Shown: positions 8,901-17,607, counted from the stretch's first letter. The stretch: DNA of 64,000 bases from Spirochaetota bacterium (GCA_004297825.1 SCSX01000089.1:1-64000), one strand, 5' to 3'. Notes: a model not told the origin generated them from the letters alone. A program made the numbers and translations.

Positions 8901-9290
8901 AGATTGAGAGGCGTTCCGCTCGCCAACAGCGTCACCCCGCACTACGGAATGGAGTTCGCCGATCTCCTGTCGTCGCTCAATTCCGTGGCCGGCGTCGACT
9001 TCGCACAGTATGCGCCTAACGGCACCACGGTGACGTTTACCATAGATTCGGCGCTGTTCCAGGGTCGGGACGGGGTGCGGAACCTGGCGGGCATTATCGG
9101 GACGTATTTTAACAAGGGCGGCATGCAATTCCAGCCCAACGTCATCAACCGGGAAATACTTCTGGGGGCGTACGAGAACCCCGAAAAGCACAAGTATCTC
9201 CTGGTCAGGGTCGCGGGGTACTGCGCCTACTTCAACGACCTTTCCGATGAATTGAAAAAGGTCATCATTAACAGGACTTGTTATTCATGA
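5946..9290 (+). CDS. Fused glycyl-radical-enzyme activase and glycyl radical enzyme (GDH/CutC-type superfamily)
   Basis: One continuous 1114-residue frame encodes two proteins that are normally separate. Residues about 25-290 are a radical-SAM activase: HDGPGIRTT, the CX3CX2C iron-sulfur motif CNLRCAWC (C55, C59, C62) and TLSGGEPLLQ. There is no ferredoxin insert after the motif. Residues about 300-1114 are a glycyl radical enzyme with the thiyl cysteine and general-base glutamate in VGCVEPN (C715, E717) and the radical glycine in RVAGYCAYF (G1091). The GCVEP motif places it with dehydratases and lyases such as glycerol dehydratase or choline lyase, not pyruvate formate-lyase. The substrate is unknown and no transporter or microcompartment gene is nearby. 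The GTG start is chosen for AAGGAG six bases upstream; an in-frame start at 5850 would lie inside the promoter. Oxygen-sensitive anaerobic function is inferred. Confidence 0.88.
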   Translation: MQITQTQEPLNHSDIDLSFEEGRNTAFDRLRVLKIQRTCVHDGPGIRTTIFFQGCNLRCAWCQNPEALSFKGESAPGRAYSISDIMEVVSRDKEYYYKTGGGVTLSGGEPLLQEPDSMVRLLKLLKEERVNVSAETTLHAPWKNIGAVAPYIDLFLVDLKVVGDDDLHVKFTGHDSALIRGNIRKLVALNATVKFRMVMVPGYNDGEGQVKAAADFLKSIGHGSLELLKYHNMYEDKERRMGLVRTSLNISPEQSRTAVENAAGLFKSLGINAVCHELDDSRGKAVFTDRVGQIRNEIRESDYHLCFEASGLKTDYYRKNGFKKPTPIHRSERLAYVLNHKEIIVYPRELLVGNFTAKRVGGQVWEEHFGVLLISILHQINRQTPVSFKCSFRDKLKFYFKIFPFWKKHSILAKVNPALSDFMLTVARCSEMNVGFNNNIASIAHFVVNFERILELGTTGIADEIREKQKENPESSKDFYAGALIALQALEDFAQRYSDSLISLGRKEADPVRRRELEEMAAICRHVPKHPARTYHEALQGMLFLQIALCIESYENAVSFGRLDQILYPYYKRDMEAGIVTYEKAKELLALFMLKMDECILISDGDTYLRIGRLFETQSTDQTVTLGGMGRDGRDATNDVTYMLLDICELQPLAVNMTARIHEDSPAAYLDRIAEVYINGAPMPALYNDHIYIDSLRGHYATTESDARNYAIVGCVEPNASDDHFGNTDCANMNVVLPFLQALKGEEHDLWNFGRIDQLEKILTKFVEYNFRGDNKFSRFVVTRYHKARGRFKKRRGLAAYAPPSGMDELLSRYQERLNRLAASILADHQKIEKVLRQDFTTPLASTLFKGCVESGKDVYDGGATFNSSGIQAVGITDVADSLFALDEIVFRKRMYSIEEVIDALDHDFEGEYFQRIRSALLDVPKFGNDASREAREWVNRASEIYVNALNSVENCPRNGIYTAGYYALNVNIIYGLKTPSLPSGRLRGVPLANSVTPHYGMEFADLLSSLNSVAGVDFAQYAPNGTTVTFTIDSALFQGRDGVRNLAGIIGTYFNKGGMQFQPNVINREILLGAYENPEKHKYLLVRVAGYCAYFNDLSDELKKVIINRTCYS

Positions 9291-9318
9291 GCATGGAGTA
9301 AGCGGTATGCAGGTGAAT

Positions 9319-9352
9319 AAAAAAGGCGAGGTTGAAGAACCCCGCCTTTTTT
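9319..9352. terminator. Bidirectional intrinsic terminator
   Basis: AAAAAAGGCGAGGTT, a GAA loop and AACCCCGCCTTTTTT form a stem with one mismatch, with A and T tracts on both sides. It lies between the convergent glycyl radical enzyme and acyltransferase genes and can end transcripts from either side. Confidence 0.85.
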
Positions 9353-9382
9353 CCATCCGGATAACTCCGCGTTTTCCCGGAA

Positions 9383-9916
9383 TTATTCCCGCGTCTTCAT
9401 CTCTGCCATATATCGTTCATAGTTTTCCATGAGCCCCTTGCGGTTGCGCTCACCCACCTTCCGGTTCCCTATGTACACCGCCCATGGGGCGAGGTCCCGC
9501 GTGACCACGGAATTCGCCCCCACGGTGGCCCCTTCGCCTATCGAAACGCCCGGCAGGACGACCGAGTTCGCCCCGATGGTTGCGAACCTGCCGATGCGTA
9601 CGGGGGCGCGCTTGGCGTTACGAAACTTGTCGGGAATGGTGGGATTTCCGAACCCCCAGTCCTTGAGGTCCTCGGCCCCGGCGTAGATCCTGCACCCCTG
9701 GAACAGTCCCGCGTAGTCCCCAATCTCGACCTCGACCGCGCCGCTGATGAACGAGAAGCTGGCCACGTACACGTTCCTCCCGATGCTCATGGGCGCGTTC
9801 GCGTAGATGATGGAGTAATGGTCCACGTAGGTGTCGGCGCCGAATCGAATCTTTTCGATGCCGAAAATCTTCGCCGAGTCGCAGATCGTCACCCCCGGAA
9901 TCTTGTACCTGGCCAT
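9383..9916 (-). CDS. Left-handed beta-helix (hexapeptide) acyltransferase
   Basis: A 177-residue protein of the hexapeptide-repeat acyltransferase superfamily, probably transferring an acetyl group to a sugar or amino-sugar. Isoleucine- and valine-led hexapeptides run through most of the length, for example IGRNVYVASFSFIS, VRIGRFATIGANSVVLPG and IGEGATVGANSVV. The last pair with APWAVYIGNRKV is typical of sugar O- and N-acetyltransferases such as those of lipopolysaccharide synthesis. The acceptor is not identifiable. It ends against the shared terminator; the MORN lipoprotein gene lies just downstream of its start on the same strand but is read separately. Confidence 0.82.
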   Translation of the reverse strand: MARYKIPGVTICDSAKIFGIEKIRFGADTYVDHYSIIYANAPMSIGRNVYVASFSFISGAVEVEIGDYAGLFQGCRIYAGAEDLKDWGFGNPTIPDKFRNAKRAPVRIGRFATIGANSVVLPGVSIGEGATVGANSVVTRDLAPWAVYIGNRKVGERNRKGLMENYERYMAEMKTRE

Positions 9917-9940
9917 GCCGGTGCCGCCTCGCCTGGATTG

Positions 9941-10537
9941 TTATTTTTTGCCCTTATACTTCCCGTTTTCGAAAATGCCCACAGTCTTGATCCCGTATTT
10001 GCTCAGGTAGGTACCCTCGCCGTGGGCCTTGCCGTCCGCCCAGCCGCCTTCGTACTTCGCGCCGTTTTTCCAGGCATAGGTCCCCGCACCCTGCATCTTG
10101 CCGTTCACCCAGTCGCCCTCGTAGCGGTCCCCGGTGGGCCAGGTATACACGCCCTTGCCGTTGCGCTTATTGTCCTTGTATTCCCCTTCGTATTTGGCGC
10201 CGCTCTCGAACACGTATGCGCCCTTGCCCTCGCGCTTGTCGTTCCTGAACTCGCCTTCGTATTTCTCGCCGCTCTTCCAGTTGTAAACCCCCGGACCGTC
10301 CATCTTGTTGTCCTTGAATGCGCCCTTATAGACCGCGCCGCTGGGATACATGAGCGCGCCCTTGCCCTCGCGCTTCCCTTCCTTGAATTCCCCCTCGTAC
10401 TCGAGCCCGCCGGTGATCTGGATCTTGCCGGGGCCGTTCGTGCAGTCGCCCTGCACGCATCCCTGCGGCTTGGATGCGCAGCCCAGGGTCATTCCCGCAA
10501 AAATGCATATAATGAGTATAGTGAGTGCTTTTTTCAT
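9941..10537 (-). CDS. MORN-repeat lipoprotein
   Basis: A 198-residue exported protein. The signal peptide MKKALTILIICIFAGMT ends in the lipobox LGC, giving a lipidated cysteine near residue 20. Six consecutive MORN repeats follow, each about 23 residues on the pattern YEGEFKxGKxxGKGxYxxxxG, then a final partial repeat (KTVGIFENGKYKGKK). MORN repeats form elongated beta-hairpin arrays used in protein or lipid contact; the partner here is unknown. The start is the ATG after AAGGAGCTAACG. An open frame continues far upstream on this strand but has no coding character and overlaps the lactonase-like gene. Confidence 0.88.
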   Translation of the reverse strand: MKKALTILIICIFAGMTLGCASKPQGCVQGDCTNGPGKIQITGGLEYEGEFKEGKREGKGALMYPSGAVYKGAFKDNKMDGPGVYNWKSGEKYEGEFRNDKREGKGAYVFESGAKYEGEYKDNKRNGKGVYTWPTGDRYEGDWVNGKMQGAGTYAWKNGAKYEGGWADGKAHGEGTYLSKYGIKTVGIFENGKYKGKK

Positions 10538-10570
10538 CGTTAGCTCCTTGGAGATTTGATAGTATCCTGT

Positions 10571-10599
10571 TTTGTACACGCCGATTCCCGCCCTGTCAA
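10571..10599 (-). promoter_or_regulatory. Promoter of the MORN lipoprotein
   Basis: On the minus strand a perfect TTGACA (10599-10594) is followed after 17 bases by TACAAA (10576-10571), 33 bases before the ATG at 10537. Spacing is ideal. Confidence 0.55.
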
Positions 10600-10681
10600 T
10601 AATTTTTCCCCCGGGGAAGGGCGCGCCTCCCAGGGCAATTCGCCCTTGACACGGGCCGTCCTTACCTATGAAGTACCGGCA

Positions 10682-11515
10682 ATGAGAAAGCACGGCTTCT
10701 ATGTCGTCGCACTCCTGTGCGTGCTTGCCCTCGCGGTCCAGGGATCGTGCCTCGCGTTCGGCAAAAAGCTGAGCAGCGGGTGCGAGATTTACGCCCTCCA
10801 GTACGGGACCAGCGTCTACCCGGCCAGGAGCGTGTACGCGGACGATCGCTCGGGTGAGGGCGTCGATTTCGCCTGGCTGCTGTACCTCGTGAAGCTCGAT
10901 TCCCGCATCGTCCTCGTCGACACCGGCTTCGACGACGCCCGGCTGGTGAAGCGGTTCCGTCTGCAAAATTTCACGGATCCCGTTGCGCTCCTCGCGGAGC
11001 TCGATATCCGTCCCGAGCAGATCACGGACATTATCATTACCCACGGGCACTTCGATCACGTGTTGCTGGTCCATAAGTTTACACGGGCAAGGATCCATAT
11101 CCAGGAGCGTGATTATAATTATATGGAAGCGAACGGCGACGTCCCCTCGTTCGCGCCCGCCGTCGGGTACATGAAGAAATATCCGGCCATGCTCGACCTC
11201 CTGGACGGGGACGCCTCCCTGGGCGACGATATCGAGCTCCGGCTCTCGGGGGGGCACACCTTCGGTTCGCAGGTGGCGGTGCTGTTCACCCGGGGAAAGA
11301 CCTACTATTTTATCGGCGACGAGAGCTATCTCCTCGAAGGACTGCGTCAGGGGAAGACGAACGCGCTCTATGACAGCCGCGCGAGGAACGAAAAGATCGT
11401 GCGCGAGATGGCCGAAAAGCTCACCGACCCGCGCAACGAGATACTGCCCATGCATGACCCCGAGATCATGAAGCGCTATCCGCGCGTTACCCCGCACATC
11501 GTGAAAATACTGTAG
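10682..11515 (+). CDS. Exported MBL-fold hydrolase, N-acyl homoserine lactonase-like
   Basis: A 277-residue metallo-beta-lactamase-fold protein with a signal peptide (MRKHGFYVVALLCVLALAVQGSCLA). The metal motif is HGHFDH in IITHGHFDHVLLVHK, with later ligands in SGGHTFGSQ, GDES and PMHDPE. The VDTGFDD segment and layout resemble the AHL-lactonase (AttM/AiiA) branch, but the substrate could be another lactone or ester. Export to the periplasm is unusual for AHL lactonases, which are normally cytoplasmic. The ATG at 10682 is preferred over a longer frame because the signal peptide begins there. Confidence 0.78.
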   Translation: MRKHGFYVVALLCVLALAVQGSCLAFGKKLSSGCEIYALQYGTSVYPARSVYADDRSGEGVDFAWLLYLVKLDSRIVLVDTGFDDARLVKRFRLQNFTDPVALLAELDIRPEQITDIIITHGHFDHVLLVHKFTRARIHIQERDYNYMEANGDVPSFAPAVGYMKKYPAMLDLLDGDASLGDDIELRLSGGHTFGSQVAVLFTRGKTYYFIGDESYLLEGLRQGKTNALYDSRARNEKIVREMAEKLTDPRNEILPMHDPEIMKRYPRVTPHIVKIL

Positions 11516-11993
11516 CGACCCCGCCTGCCGGTTGGGTATATTGCCGCGCAGCGCGTCATGGACGTGACGATTCCGGATTGCGGGAAATCGGCTCGTCTCC
11601 GCGCGGGGAGCTGTGCGATTCCCTTCATTTTTCTCACCCTGAAGGGCGGGGTTCGAAATGACAGCATCAGTAAAATGCGAGGCTCAAAATGTACCGGCAT
11701 TATCCGGGGACAGGCGTATCGGACCCCGGAAATGGAGGGAAGTGATTAAACGCGAGGCGCGGGTTGGGGGCCGATTCGCGATGTCGCTGGAATTTGAAAT
11801 TATTGTCGATATTTACTTGATTTTTACCAGCGGTAAAATAAAATTGTACCGCAATTGATCGAGCGCTCGGCCGGAATTCTCCTGTGAAATTAGTTCACTG
11901 CACATAATCAGCTCCGGAACCGGCGGTATCAGGCTTTTTCTGACATAAAATGCAAAAAATCCGATCGACCGCTCGATCAGTTTTGCAAGGGGA
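11516..11993. other. Intergenic region upstream of the TetR-icmF operon
   Basis: No convincing gene is seen in this 478-base stretch. The first 250 bases are GC-rich without clear structure. The last 175 bases turn AT-rich and hold the palindromes described at 11822-11979. Confidence 0.5.
11822..11979. promoter_or_regulatory. Palindrome cluster, probable TetR operators
   Basis: TTTTACC-AGC-GGTAAAA (11822-11838) is a perfect inverted repeat. GCGGTA (11830-11835) also pairs with TACCGC (11847-11852). CGAGCGCTCG (11860-11869) is a perfect palindrome, and GATCGA-CCGC-TCGATC (11963-11978) another. The half-site TGATCGAGCG occurs at 11856-11865 and, inverted, at 11979-11970. The last site ends 15 bases before the TetR start, so autoregulation is likely. 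Confidence 0.6.
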
Positions 11994-12641
11994 ATGGACA
12001 TGGATGAAAAGCTCAACAGCGTCAACCTGGGGGTCCCGACCCAGATCAAGAACCAGGGCCTCATCGAGCGCCGCAGGCGGCAGATCATCGAGGCGGCGGT
12101 CGAGCTTTTCGTCGACAGGGGTTTCCATAAGACCACCACGCGGCAGATAGCGGCAAGGGCGGGACTGGCGAGCGGGTCCATGTACGAATACGTCGCGTCC
12201 AAGGAGGACATCCTCTACCTTGTCTGCAACGCCATCCATGAGGAGATGGAAAGAAGCATAGGCGAGGTGATGGTGCGCGCGGGGCAGGACCGGCAGGTGC
12301 TGGAGGACATTATCAGGGAATATTTCATGGTGTGCCACCGGATGCGCGACCATATCCTGCTCATCTACCAGGAGGCAAAATCGCTTCCGGCCCAGTGGCG
12401 GGAGCGCGTGCTCCAGAACGACATTAGAATTGCGGGGATTTTCGCCGACTACATCCGGGGGCTCATGGAATCGGGCGCGCTGCAGAAAAGGGATGAGGCG
12501 GTGATCGAGATGATCGCGCACAACGTGACGGTGCTTGGGCACATGTGGACGTTCAGGCGGTGGTTCTTCGGGAAGAGATTCTCAATAGAAGAATACACGT
12601 CGGTGCAGACTGAGTTCATTACCGGCATACTCCGGAAATGA
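11994..12641 (+). CDS. TetR-family transcriptional regulator
   Basis: A 215-residue repressor-type DNA-binding protein. The N-terminal helix-turn-helix (about residues 24-70) reads IIEAAVELFVDRGFHKTTT followed by IAARAGLASGSMYEYVASKE, a textbook TetR motif. The ligand domain is alpha-helical; its C-terminal part resembles acyl-CoA-responsive TetR proteins, so a CoA-thioester ligand is plausible given the neighbour. It lies 52 bases upstream of icmF on the same strand, probably as one operon. Palindromes just upstream of its start are the likely operators. MDMDEK gives two ATG choices two codons apart. Confidence 0.9.
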   Translation: MDMDEKLNSVNLGVPTQIKNQGLIERRRRQIIEAAVELFVDRGFHKTTTRQIAARAGLASGSMYEYVASKEDILYLVCNAIHEEMERSIGEVMVRAGQDRQVLEDIIREYFMVCHRMRDHILLIYQEAKSLPAQWRERVLQNDIRIAGIFADYIRGLMESGALQKRDEAVIEMIAHNVTVLGHMWTFRRWFFGKRFSIEEYTSVQTEFITGILRK

Positions 12642-12693
12642 GTTCCGGCGTGCGGCAGGAATATATCATAACTAGAACGATGGGGAAGACGAG

Positions 12694-15600
12694 ATGAAAA
12701 CCGAGACCGAAATCTACACGCCCGCCAACCATGTCAGGGTGGTGACCGCAACGTCGCTTTTCGACGGCCATGACGCCGCAATAAATATCATCCGGCGCAT
12801 CTTGCAGGATACCGGCGTCGAGGTGATCCACCTTGGGCATAACCGCTCCGTAAACGAGATCGTGCAGGCCGCGATCGACGAGGACGTCCAGGGGATCGCG
12901 GTGTCCTGCTACCAGGGCGGGCACGTGGAATTCTTCAAGTATATCGTCGACCTGTTGAAAGAGAGGGGCGCGCCGCATATCAAGGTATTCGGGGGCGGCG
13001 GGGGCGTGATCGTTCCCGAGGAGATCAAGGAGCTCGAGGCATATGGGGTCACCAGGATTTACTCCCCCGACGACGGCGTCCGTATGGGGCTCCAGGGCAT
13101 GATCAACGACCTGGTCGCCAGGATCGACACACCCGCATCGCGCGACGGGGAGCCGGATTTCGACAAACTCGCCTCCGGGGACCACGCGGTGATCGCCGGC
13201 TTCATCACCCACGCCGAAAGCGCGCGCACCGACGATCCCGTGCGTCACACGAAGCTCATGGAGGGCATACGCGCGAGGATACCGGAGCGGGCCATTCCGG
13301 TTATCGGCTTCACCGGAACCGGAGGGGCGGGAAAATCATCGCTCATAGACGAGCTCGTCGTGCGCCTTCTGCGGGACAACGAATCGCTCCGCATCGCGGT
13401 GCTTTGCAGCGATCCCTCGAGACGCAAGACCGGCGGCGCGCTCCTGGGGGACCGCATCCGGATGAACGCCATTACCGAGACGCGCGTGTACATGCGCTCC
13501 TTCGCCACCCGCTCGTCCGGCCGGGAAGTATCGGACGCGATCGCCGACGCGATCGAGATCGCGAAGGCCGCGAGGTTCGACCTGGTGATCGCGGAGACGG
13601 CCGGGGCGGGGCAGGCGGACGCGGGCATATCGGAGCTGGTGGACATTCCCGTGTACGTGATGACGAGCGAGTACGGCGCCGCCTCGCAGCTCGAGAAAAT
13701 CGCGATGCTGGACTACGCGGACGTGATTGTCATCAACAAGTTCGAGAAGCAGGGAAGCGAGGACGCCCACCGGGACGTGCAGAAGCAGGTCCAGCGGAAT
13801 CGGCGCGCATTCGAAAAGGACGCGGGGGAGATGCCGGTATTCGGGACGATCGCCTCGCGTTTCAACGACGAGGGCGTGACGGCGCTCTACCATCATGTGC
13901 TCGAGCTTATCAGGGAAAAGAAGGGCGTTGCCCTGGAGAGCAAGTACCCGCGCACCGCGATCAAGGCGCCCGCATCCAAGACCATCATCGTGCCCCCGGA
14001 GCGCGTGCGCTACCTCGCCGAGATCGCCGATACCGTGCGTGGCTACCATGCGCACACGAGCGCGCAGGCGGAGGCGGTGCGCATGCTCTGGCACGTCCGC
14101 GAGACGGGCAGGGCGCTCGCGGACGACGAGCGCGAGGAGGATGAGGCCCTGGTTGCGCGGATCCGGATTGAGGAGCAGAAGCGCGAGGAGGCGCTCACCC
14201 CCGAGACGGCGCGGTTGCTCACGGACTGGGAGACAATTAAGGAAGATTATCATAAAGACGAGCTGGTGTACCAGGTACGCGGGAGGGACATACGCGTTCC
14301 CCTGTACTCGAAATCGCTGGCGGGGAAAAAGATCCCCAAGGTCGCGCTCCCCGATTTCACCGATCCCGGGGAGACCTACCGGTGGATGCGCGAGGAGAAC
14401 GTGCCGGGATGGTTCCCCTTCACCGCGGGCGTGTTCCCGATCAAGCGCATGGACGAGGACCCCACCCGGATGTTCGCGGGCGAGGGGGACCCGGCGCGGA
14501 CGAACCGGCGCTTCAAGCTGCTTTCAGGCAACTACGAGGCGAAGCGCCTCTCGACCGCGTTCGACTCGGTCACGCTGTACGGTTGGGACCCGGATATCCG
14601 CCCCGACATCTACGGGAAGGTGGGTACCTCCGGCGTGAGCGTCTGCACCCTGGACGACGTGAAGGTCCTGTACGGCGGCTTCGACCTGTGCGCCCCCTCG
14701 ACCTCCGTCTCGATGACGATCAACGGGCCCGCGCCCATCATGCTGGCGATGTTCCTGAACACCGCGATCGACCAGAAGGTCGACCGCGTCACGGCCGAAA
14801 CCGGGAGGAAGCCCGACGCCGCCGAATACGAAGCTATAAAGAGCGACGTCCTGAGAAGCGTGCGCGGCACCGTGCAGGCCGACATCCTGAAAGAGGACCA
14901 GGGCCAGAACACCTGCATCTTTTCCATCGACTTCGCGCTCAAGATGATGGGCGACATCCAGGAATACCTGATCAAGAACGACGTGCGGAACCTCTACTCC
15001 GTATCGATCTCCGGCTACCATATCGCGGAGGCGGGGGCGAACCCCATCACCCAGCTCGCCTTCACGCTCGCGAACGGTTTCACCTACGTGGAATACTATC
15101 TGTCCAGGGGCATGGAGCTGGACAGCTTCGCGCCGAACCTCTCGTTTTTCTTTTCCAACGGCATGGATCCCGAGTACACGGTTATCGGCAGGGTTGCGCG
15201 GCGCATCTGGGCGATCGTCATGCGTGAAAAATACAAAGGCTCGGAGCGGGCGCAGATGCTCAAGTACCACATACAGACGTCGGGAAGGTCATTGCACTGC
15301 CAGGAAATCCAGTTCAACGATATCCGCACCACGCTGCAGGCGCTGTGCGCCGTGTATGACAACTGCAACAGCCTGCACACGAACGCCTACGACGAGGCGA
15401 TCACCACGCCCAGCGAGGAGTCGGTGCGCAGGGCGCTCGCGATCCAGCAGATCATCAACCGCGAGTGGGGCCTCGCGAAGAATGAGAACCCCGAGCAGGG
15501 AAGCTTTATCGTGGAGGAGCTTACGAGCCTTGTCGAGGAGGCGGTGCTCTGCGAGTTCGAGCGCATCACCGAGCGGGGTGGCGTGCTGGGCGCGATGGAG

Positions 15601-15966
15601 AAGGGATACCAGAGGAGCGCGATCCAGGACGAGTCGCTCACCTACGAGAAATTGAAGCACTCGGGGGAGCTTCCCATTATCGGCGTGAACACGTTTTTAA
15701 GCGGAAGCGAGGCGTCGTGCGTCCAGTCCTCGGTTACGCTCGCGCGCGCGACCGAGGACGAGAAACAGTCCCAGCTCGCGCGCCTTAGCGCGTTCCACGA
15801 GCGTAACGCGGCAGAGGCGCCGGGCGCGCTCGCGCGCCTGCAGGCGGTCGCGGTCGCGGGCGGGAACGTCTTCGAGGAGATGATGTCCACGGTGCGCTGC
15901 TGCAGCCTGGGCCAGATCACGAAGGCGCTCTACCTGGTAGGGGGGCAGTATAGGAGGAGTATGTAG
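12694..15966 (+). CDS. icmF: Fused isobutyryl-CoA mutase IcmF
   Basis: A coenzyme B12-dependent carbon-skeleton mutase interconverting isobutyryl-CoA and n-butyryl-CoA, with its own G-protein chaperone. The 1090 residues hold the IcmF order: B12-binding domain (about 1-140, DGHD motif with H26 as the lower cobalt ligand), MeaI-type GTPase (P-loop GTGGAGKSS near residue 207) and the mutase TIM barrel (from about 560). [12 protein letters not shown] takes the place of the tyrosine-containing TMY segment of methylmalonyl-CoA mutase, favouring isobutyryl-CoA or a related branched substrate such as isovaleryl-CoA. The C-terminal segment [17 protein letters not shown] is strongly conserved. Control by the upstream TetR is inferred. 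Confidence 0.95.
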   Translation: MKTETEIYTPANHVRVVTATSLFDGHDAAINIIRRILQDTGVEVIHLGHNRSVNEIVQAAIDEDVQGIAVSCYQGGHVEFFKYIVDLLKERGAPHIKVFGGGGGVIVPEEIKELEAYGVTRIYSPDDGVRMGLQGMINDLVARIDTPASRDGEPDFDKLASGDHAVIAGFITHAESARTDDPVRHTKLMEGIRARIPERAIPVIGFTGTGGAGKSSLIDELVVRLLRDNESLRIAVLCSDPSRRKTGGALLGDRIRMNAITETRVYMRSFATRSSGREVSDAIADAIEIAKAARFDLVIAETAGAGQADAGISELVDIPVYVMTSEYGAASQLEKIAMLDYADVIVINKFEKQGSEDAHRDVQKQVQRNRRAFEKDAGEMPVFGTIASRFNDEGVTALYHHVLELIREKKGVALESKYPRTAIKAPASKTIIVPPERVRYLAEIADTVRGYHAHTSAQAEAVRMLWHVRETGRALADDEREEDEALVARIRIEEQKREEALTPETARLLTDWETIKEDYHKDELVYQVRGRDIRVPLYSKSLAGKKIPKVALPDFTDPGETYRWMREENVPGWFPFTAGVFPIKRMDEDPTRMFAGEGDPARTNRRFKLLSGNYEAKRLSTAFDSVTLYGWDPDIRPDIYGKVGTSGVSVCTLDDVKVLYGGFDLCAPSTSVSMTINGPAPIMLAMFLNTAIDQKVDRVTAETGRKPDAAEYEAIKSDVLRSVRGTVQADILKEDQGQNTCIFSIDFALKMMGDIQEYLIKNDVRNLYSVSISGYHIAEAGANPITQLAFTLANGFTYVEYYLSRGMELDSFAPNLSFFFSNGMDPEYTVIGRVARRIWAIVMREKYKGSERAQMLKYHIQTSGRSLHCQEIQFNDIRTTLQALCAVYDNCNSLHTNAYDEAITTPSEESVRRALAIQQIINREWGLAKNENPEQGSFIVEELTSLVEEAVLCEFERITERGGVLGAMEKGYQRSAIQDESLTYEKLKHSGELPIIGVNTFLSGSEASCVQSSVTLARATEDEKQSQLARLSAFHERNAAEAPGALARLQAVAVAGGNVFEEMMSTVRCCSLGQITKALYLVGGQYRRSM

Positions 15967-16089
15967 AGGGGGGGAAGCGGCAGTATGCCGGAGTCGCCAT
16001 CCCGAAATCGATGATGGGGATGTATATGGGGATATCTATTATTAACAAAGTCGGCCACGCCTTTGATGACTCGCCCGAGCGTTGCATAT

Positions 16090-16971
16090 TTATATGTTTG
16101 GACGATCAAATGTCAATTTTTCTTTTGTGACTGCACTAAAGAATTCTTTGGACCAAAGGTCAGTGGAATCCGGGTTTTTAATAAAAGGACGGATGTCTGT
16201 TTTAGCCTGTTGGAAATCGACACTATCAAAACGCCTGTCGAGTCGCTCTCGAACGTCCGCCTCGTCAAGGACCTCTTCCGATTTCAGGTGGCCAGTTTGC
16301 CTCATCCTGCTGGTGAGATGTGCGATATTTAAGGGAATTCCTTTTGATAAATACCAGATATAATCATAAAAATCTCTCCCTTTCACTCGAGTCCGCCATC
16401 CACGGCAAAGAAGGGCATGGACCTTGCCGGCAAAGAGCGAGGATGGTGCGTAAATCCTTACGTAATACGGAACAGGCAATAGTTGATACTTAACTTCATA
16501 CAGCGCCCCGTCTGGCGGATCGGTATCCACTTCCAGTTTAATTTGCAGATATTCATCCGGATGGACGCCGCTTACCAGCGGCATAATCGGCGCTATCTTG
16601 AGAAGATGCATATGGGTCCCGCCTTTGATAAACGCTGATTTTACCGCTGAATCGTTTCGCTTGATCTTTTCCGTTACCGTCATCTCCATCCCGTATGCGC
16701 CGAGTTCATCTTGTACGACCTTGGTATACGCGGATAAGTCAAATTGAGGGTTCGGGGCTATAAGACTGAAATCGAGATCCTCTGAAAAACGATCCAGGCC
16801 GTAAAAAAGGCGCAGGGAGGTACCTCCGTAAAAAGCCGCTTCATTAAAAAATCCGCCCCGATAAAGTCCCAGAAGTGCGATCTCCTGGATGATTTCCTTC
16901 AAGGCGTTCTTATAATCCGTAATTGTCTTACAGTGATAGGATTCGATCATACTCTGGATTGCGCTATGCAT
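16090..16971 (-). CDS. abiEii: AbiEii/AbiGii-type nucleotidyltransferase toxin
   Basis: The toxin of an AbiE-type system, from a family shown or proposed to be nucleotidyltransferases that stop growth, for example during phage infection. At 293 residues it has the polymerase-beta-like motif GGTSLRLFY (49-57) with DLDF (65-68), then KLEVD and the later lysine- and aspartate-rich KGRDFYDYIWYL. All AbiEii motifs appear intact, so it is probably active. The ATG at 16971 overlaps the antitoxin stop codon by eight bases, which implies translational coupling. A longer in-frame extension upstream overlaps the antitoxin and lacks a ribosome site. Confidence 0.88.
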   Translation of the reverse strand: MHSAIQSMIESYHCKTITDYKNALKEIIQEIALLGLYRGGFFNEAAFYGGTSLRLFYGLDRFSEDLDFSLIAPNPQFDLSAYTKVVQDELGAYGMEMTVTEKIKRNDSAVKSAFIKGGTHMHLLKIAPIMPLVSGVHPDEYLQIKLEVDTDPPDGALYEVKYQLLPVPYYVRIYAPSSLFAGKVHALLCRGWRTRVKGRDFYDYIWYLSKGIPLNIAHLTSRMRQTGHLKSEEVLDEADVRERLDRRFDSVDFQQAKTDIRPFIKNPDSTDLWSKEFFSAVTKEKLTFDRPNI

Positions 16972-17563
16972 TGAGCGCCTCCCTTTTAAACCATTCGAAA
17001 AACAGCGTGGTTGCTTTCTTTCTATATCGTGGCGCCATGAATGCGATGCCTTCTGAATCCATCGAAGCAATCCTTTCGTATTCCATCCGCCAGTCGTCAA
17101 AGAGCAGCGATGTGAGCGACTTCACGCTTGATATTCCTTTGGCTTTGTAGAGGGTATCAAGCAATGCTTTCTCCGGAGTCGCCAGGAGATAACCCTGGGT
17201 TTGTTCTTCCTTGCGCAGGATCCCATAGGGATATATGGAAGCAGGAAGGTAATAATAATGAAAGTTCCCTAAAGGAGTCTGGAATGTGCGATTTTTGTTT
17301 TTACAATAGGTCGCGGATGTGAGCGCTTCCACCCTCTCGGGAACCAAACCATAATATCCCAGGGCGTATTCAAAAGAAATGTAGGAGGGACCGTAAATGA
17401 CGGCAGCTAGGCTCATTATTGAATAGTCGTGATTACCCGCGTCAAGGAAAACGCCGCGACGGACCTGAATTAAATCACCAGCATTCAGCATTCGGGTTAT
17501 TCGGGCCTTTGGCGAGGCATAACTTCTCAATTCATGCATGAGAAGCATATGATCCTTATACAT
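16964..17563 (-). CDS. abiEi: AbiEi-type antitoxin and autoregulator
   Basis: The cognate antitoxin: about 199 residues with an N-terminal winged-helix region (ELRSYASPKARITRMLNAGDLIQVRRGVF) and the AbiEi core (YISFEYALGYYGLVPERV, ATPEKALLDTLY). Family members bind inverted repeats in their own promoter through the winged helix. The start chosen is the ATG at 17563, six bases after GGAG; a TTG seven codons upstream lies in the middle of the operator. The pair is AT-richer than its surroundings, consistent with horizontal acquisition. A terminator separates it from tRNA-Val. Confidence 0.87.
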   Translation of the reverse strand: MYKDHMLLMHELRSYASPKARITRMLNAGDLIQVRRGVFLDAGNHDYSIMSLAAVIYGPSYISFEYALGYYGLVPERVEALTSATYCKNKNRTFQTPLGNFHYYYLPASIYPYGILRKEEQTQGYLLATPEKALLDTLYKAKGISSVKSLTSLLFDDWRMEYERIASMDSEGIAFMAPRYRKKATTLFFEWFKREALNA

Positions 17564-17566
17564 TAT

Positions 17567-17607
17567 TTTCTCCAGTAAGTACAATAATACTGTACTTACT
17601 GGAGAAA
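17567..17607. promoter_or_regulatory. Long inverted-repeat operator of abiE
   Basis: TTTCTCCAGTAAGTACA (17567-17583), a 7-base spacer ATAATAC, and its exact complement (17591-17607) form a 41-bp palindrome with 17-bp arms. The near arm contains the GGAG ribosome site of abiEi. Binding by AbiEi would block both transcription and translation initiation. Confidence 0.75.

Noticed and set aside
10538-11497. N-terminal extension of the MORN lipoprotein frame by 320 residues
   Set aside because: The extension is antisense to the lactonase-like gene, and the lipoprotein signal with ribosome site starts at 10537.
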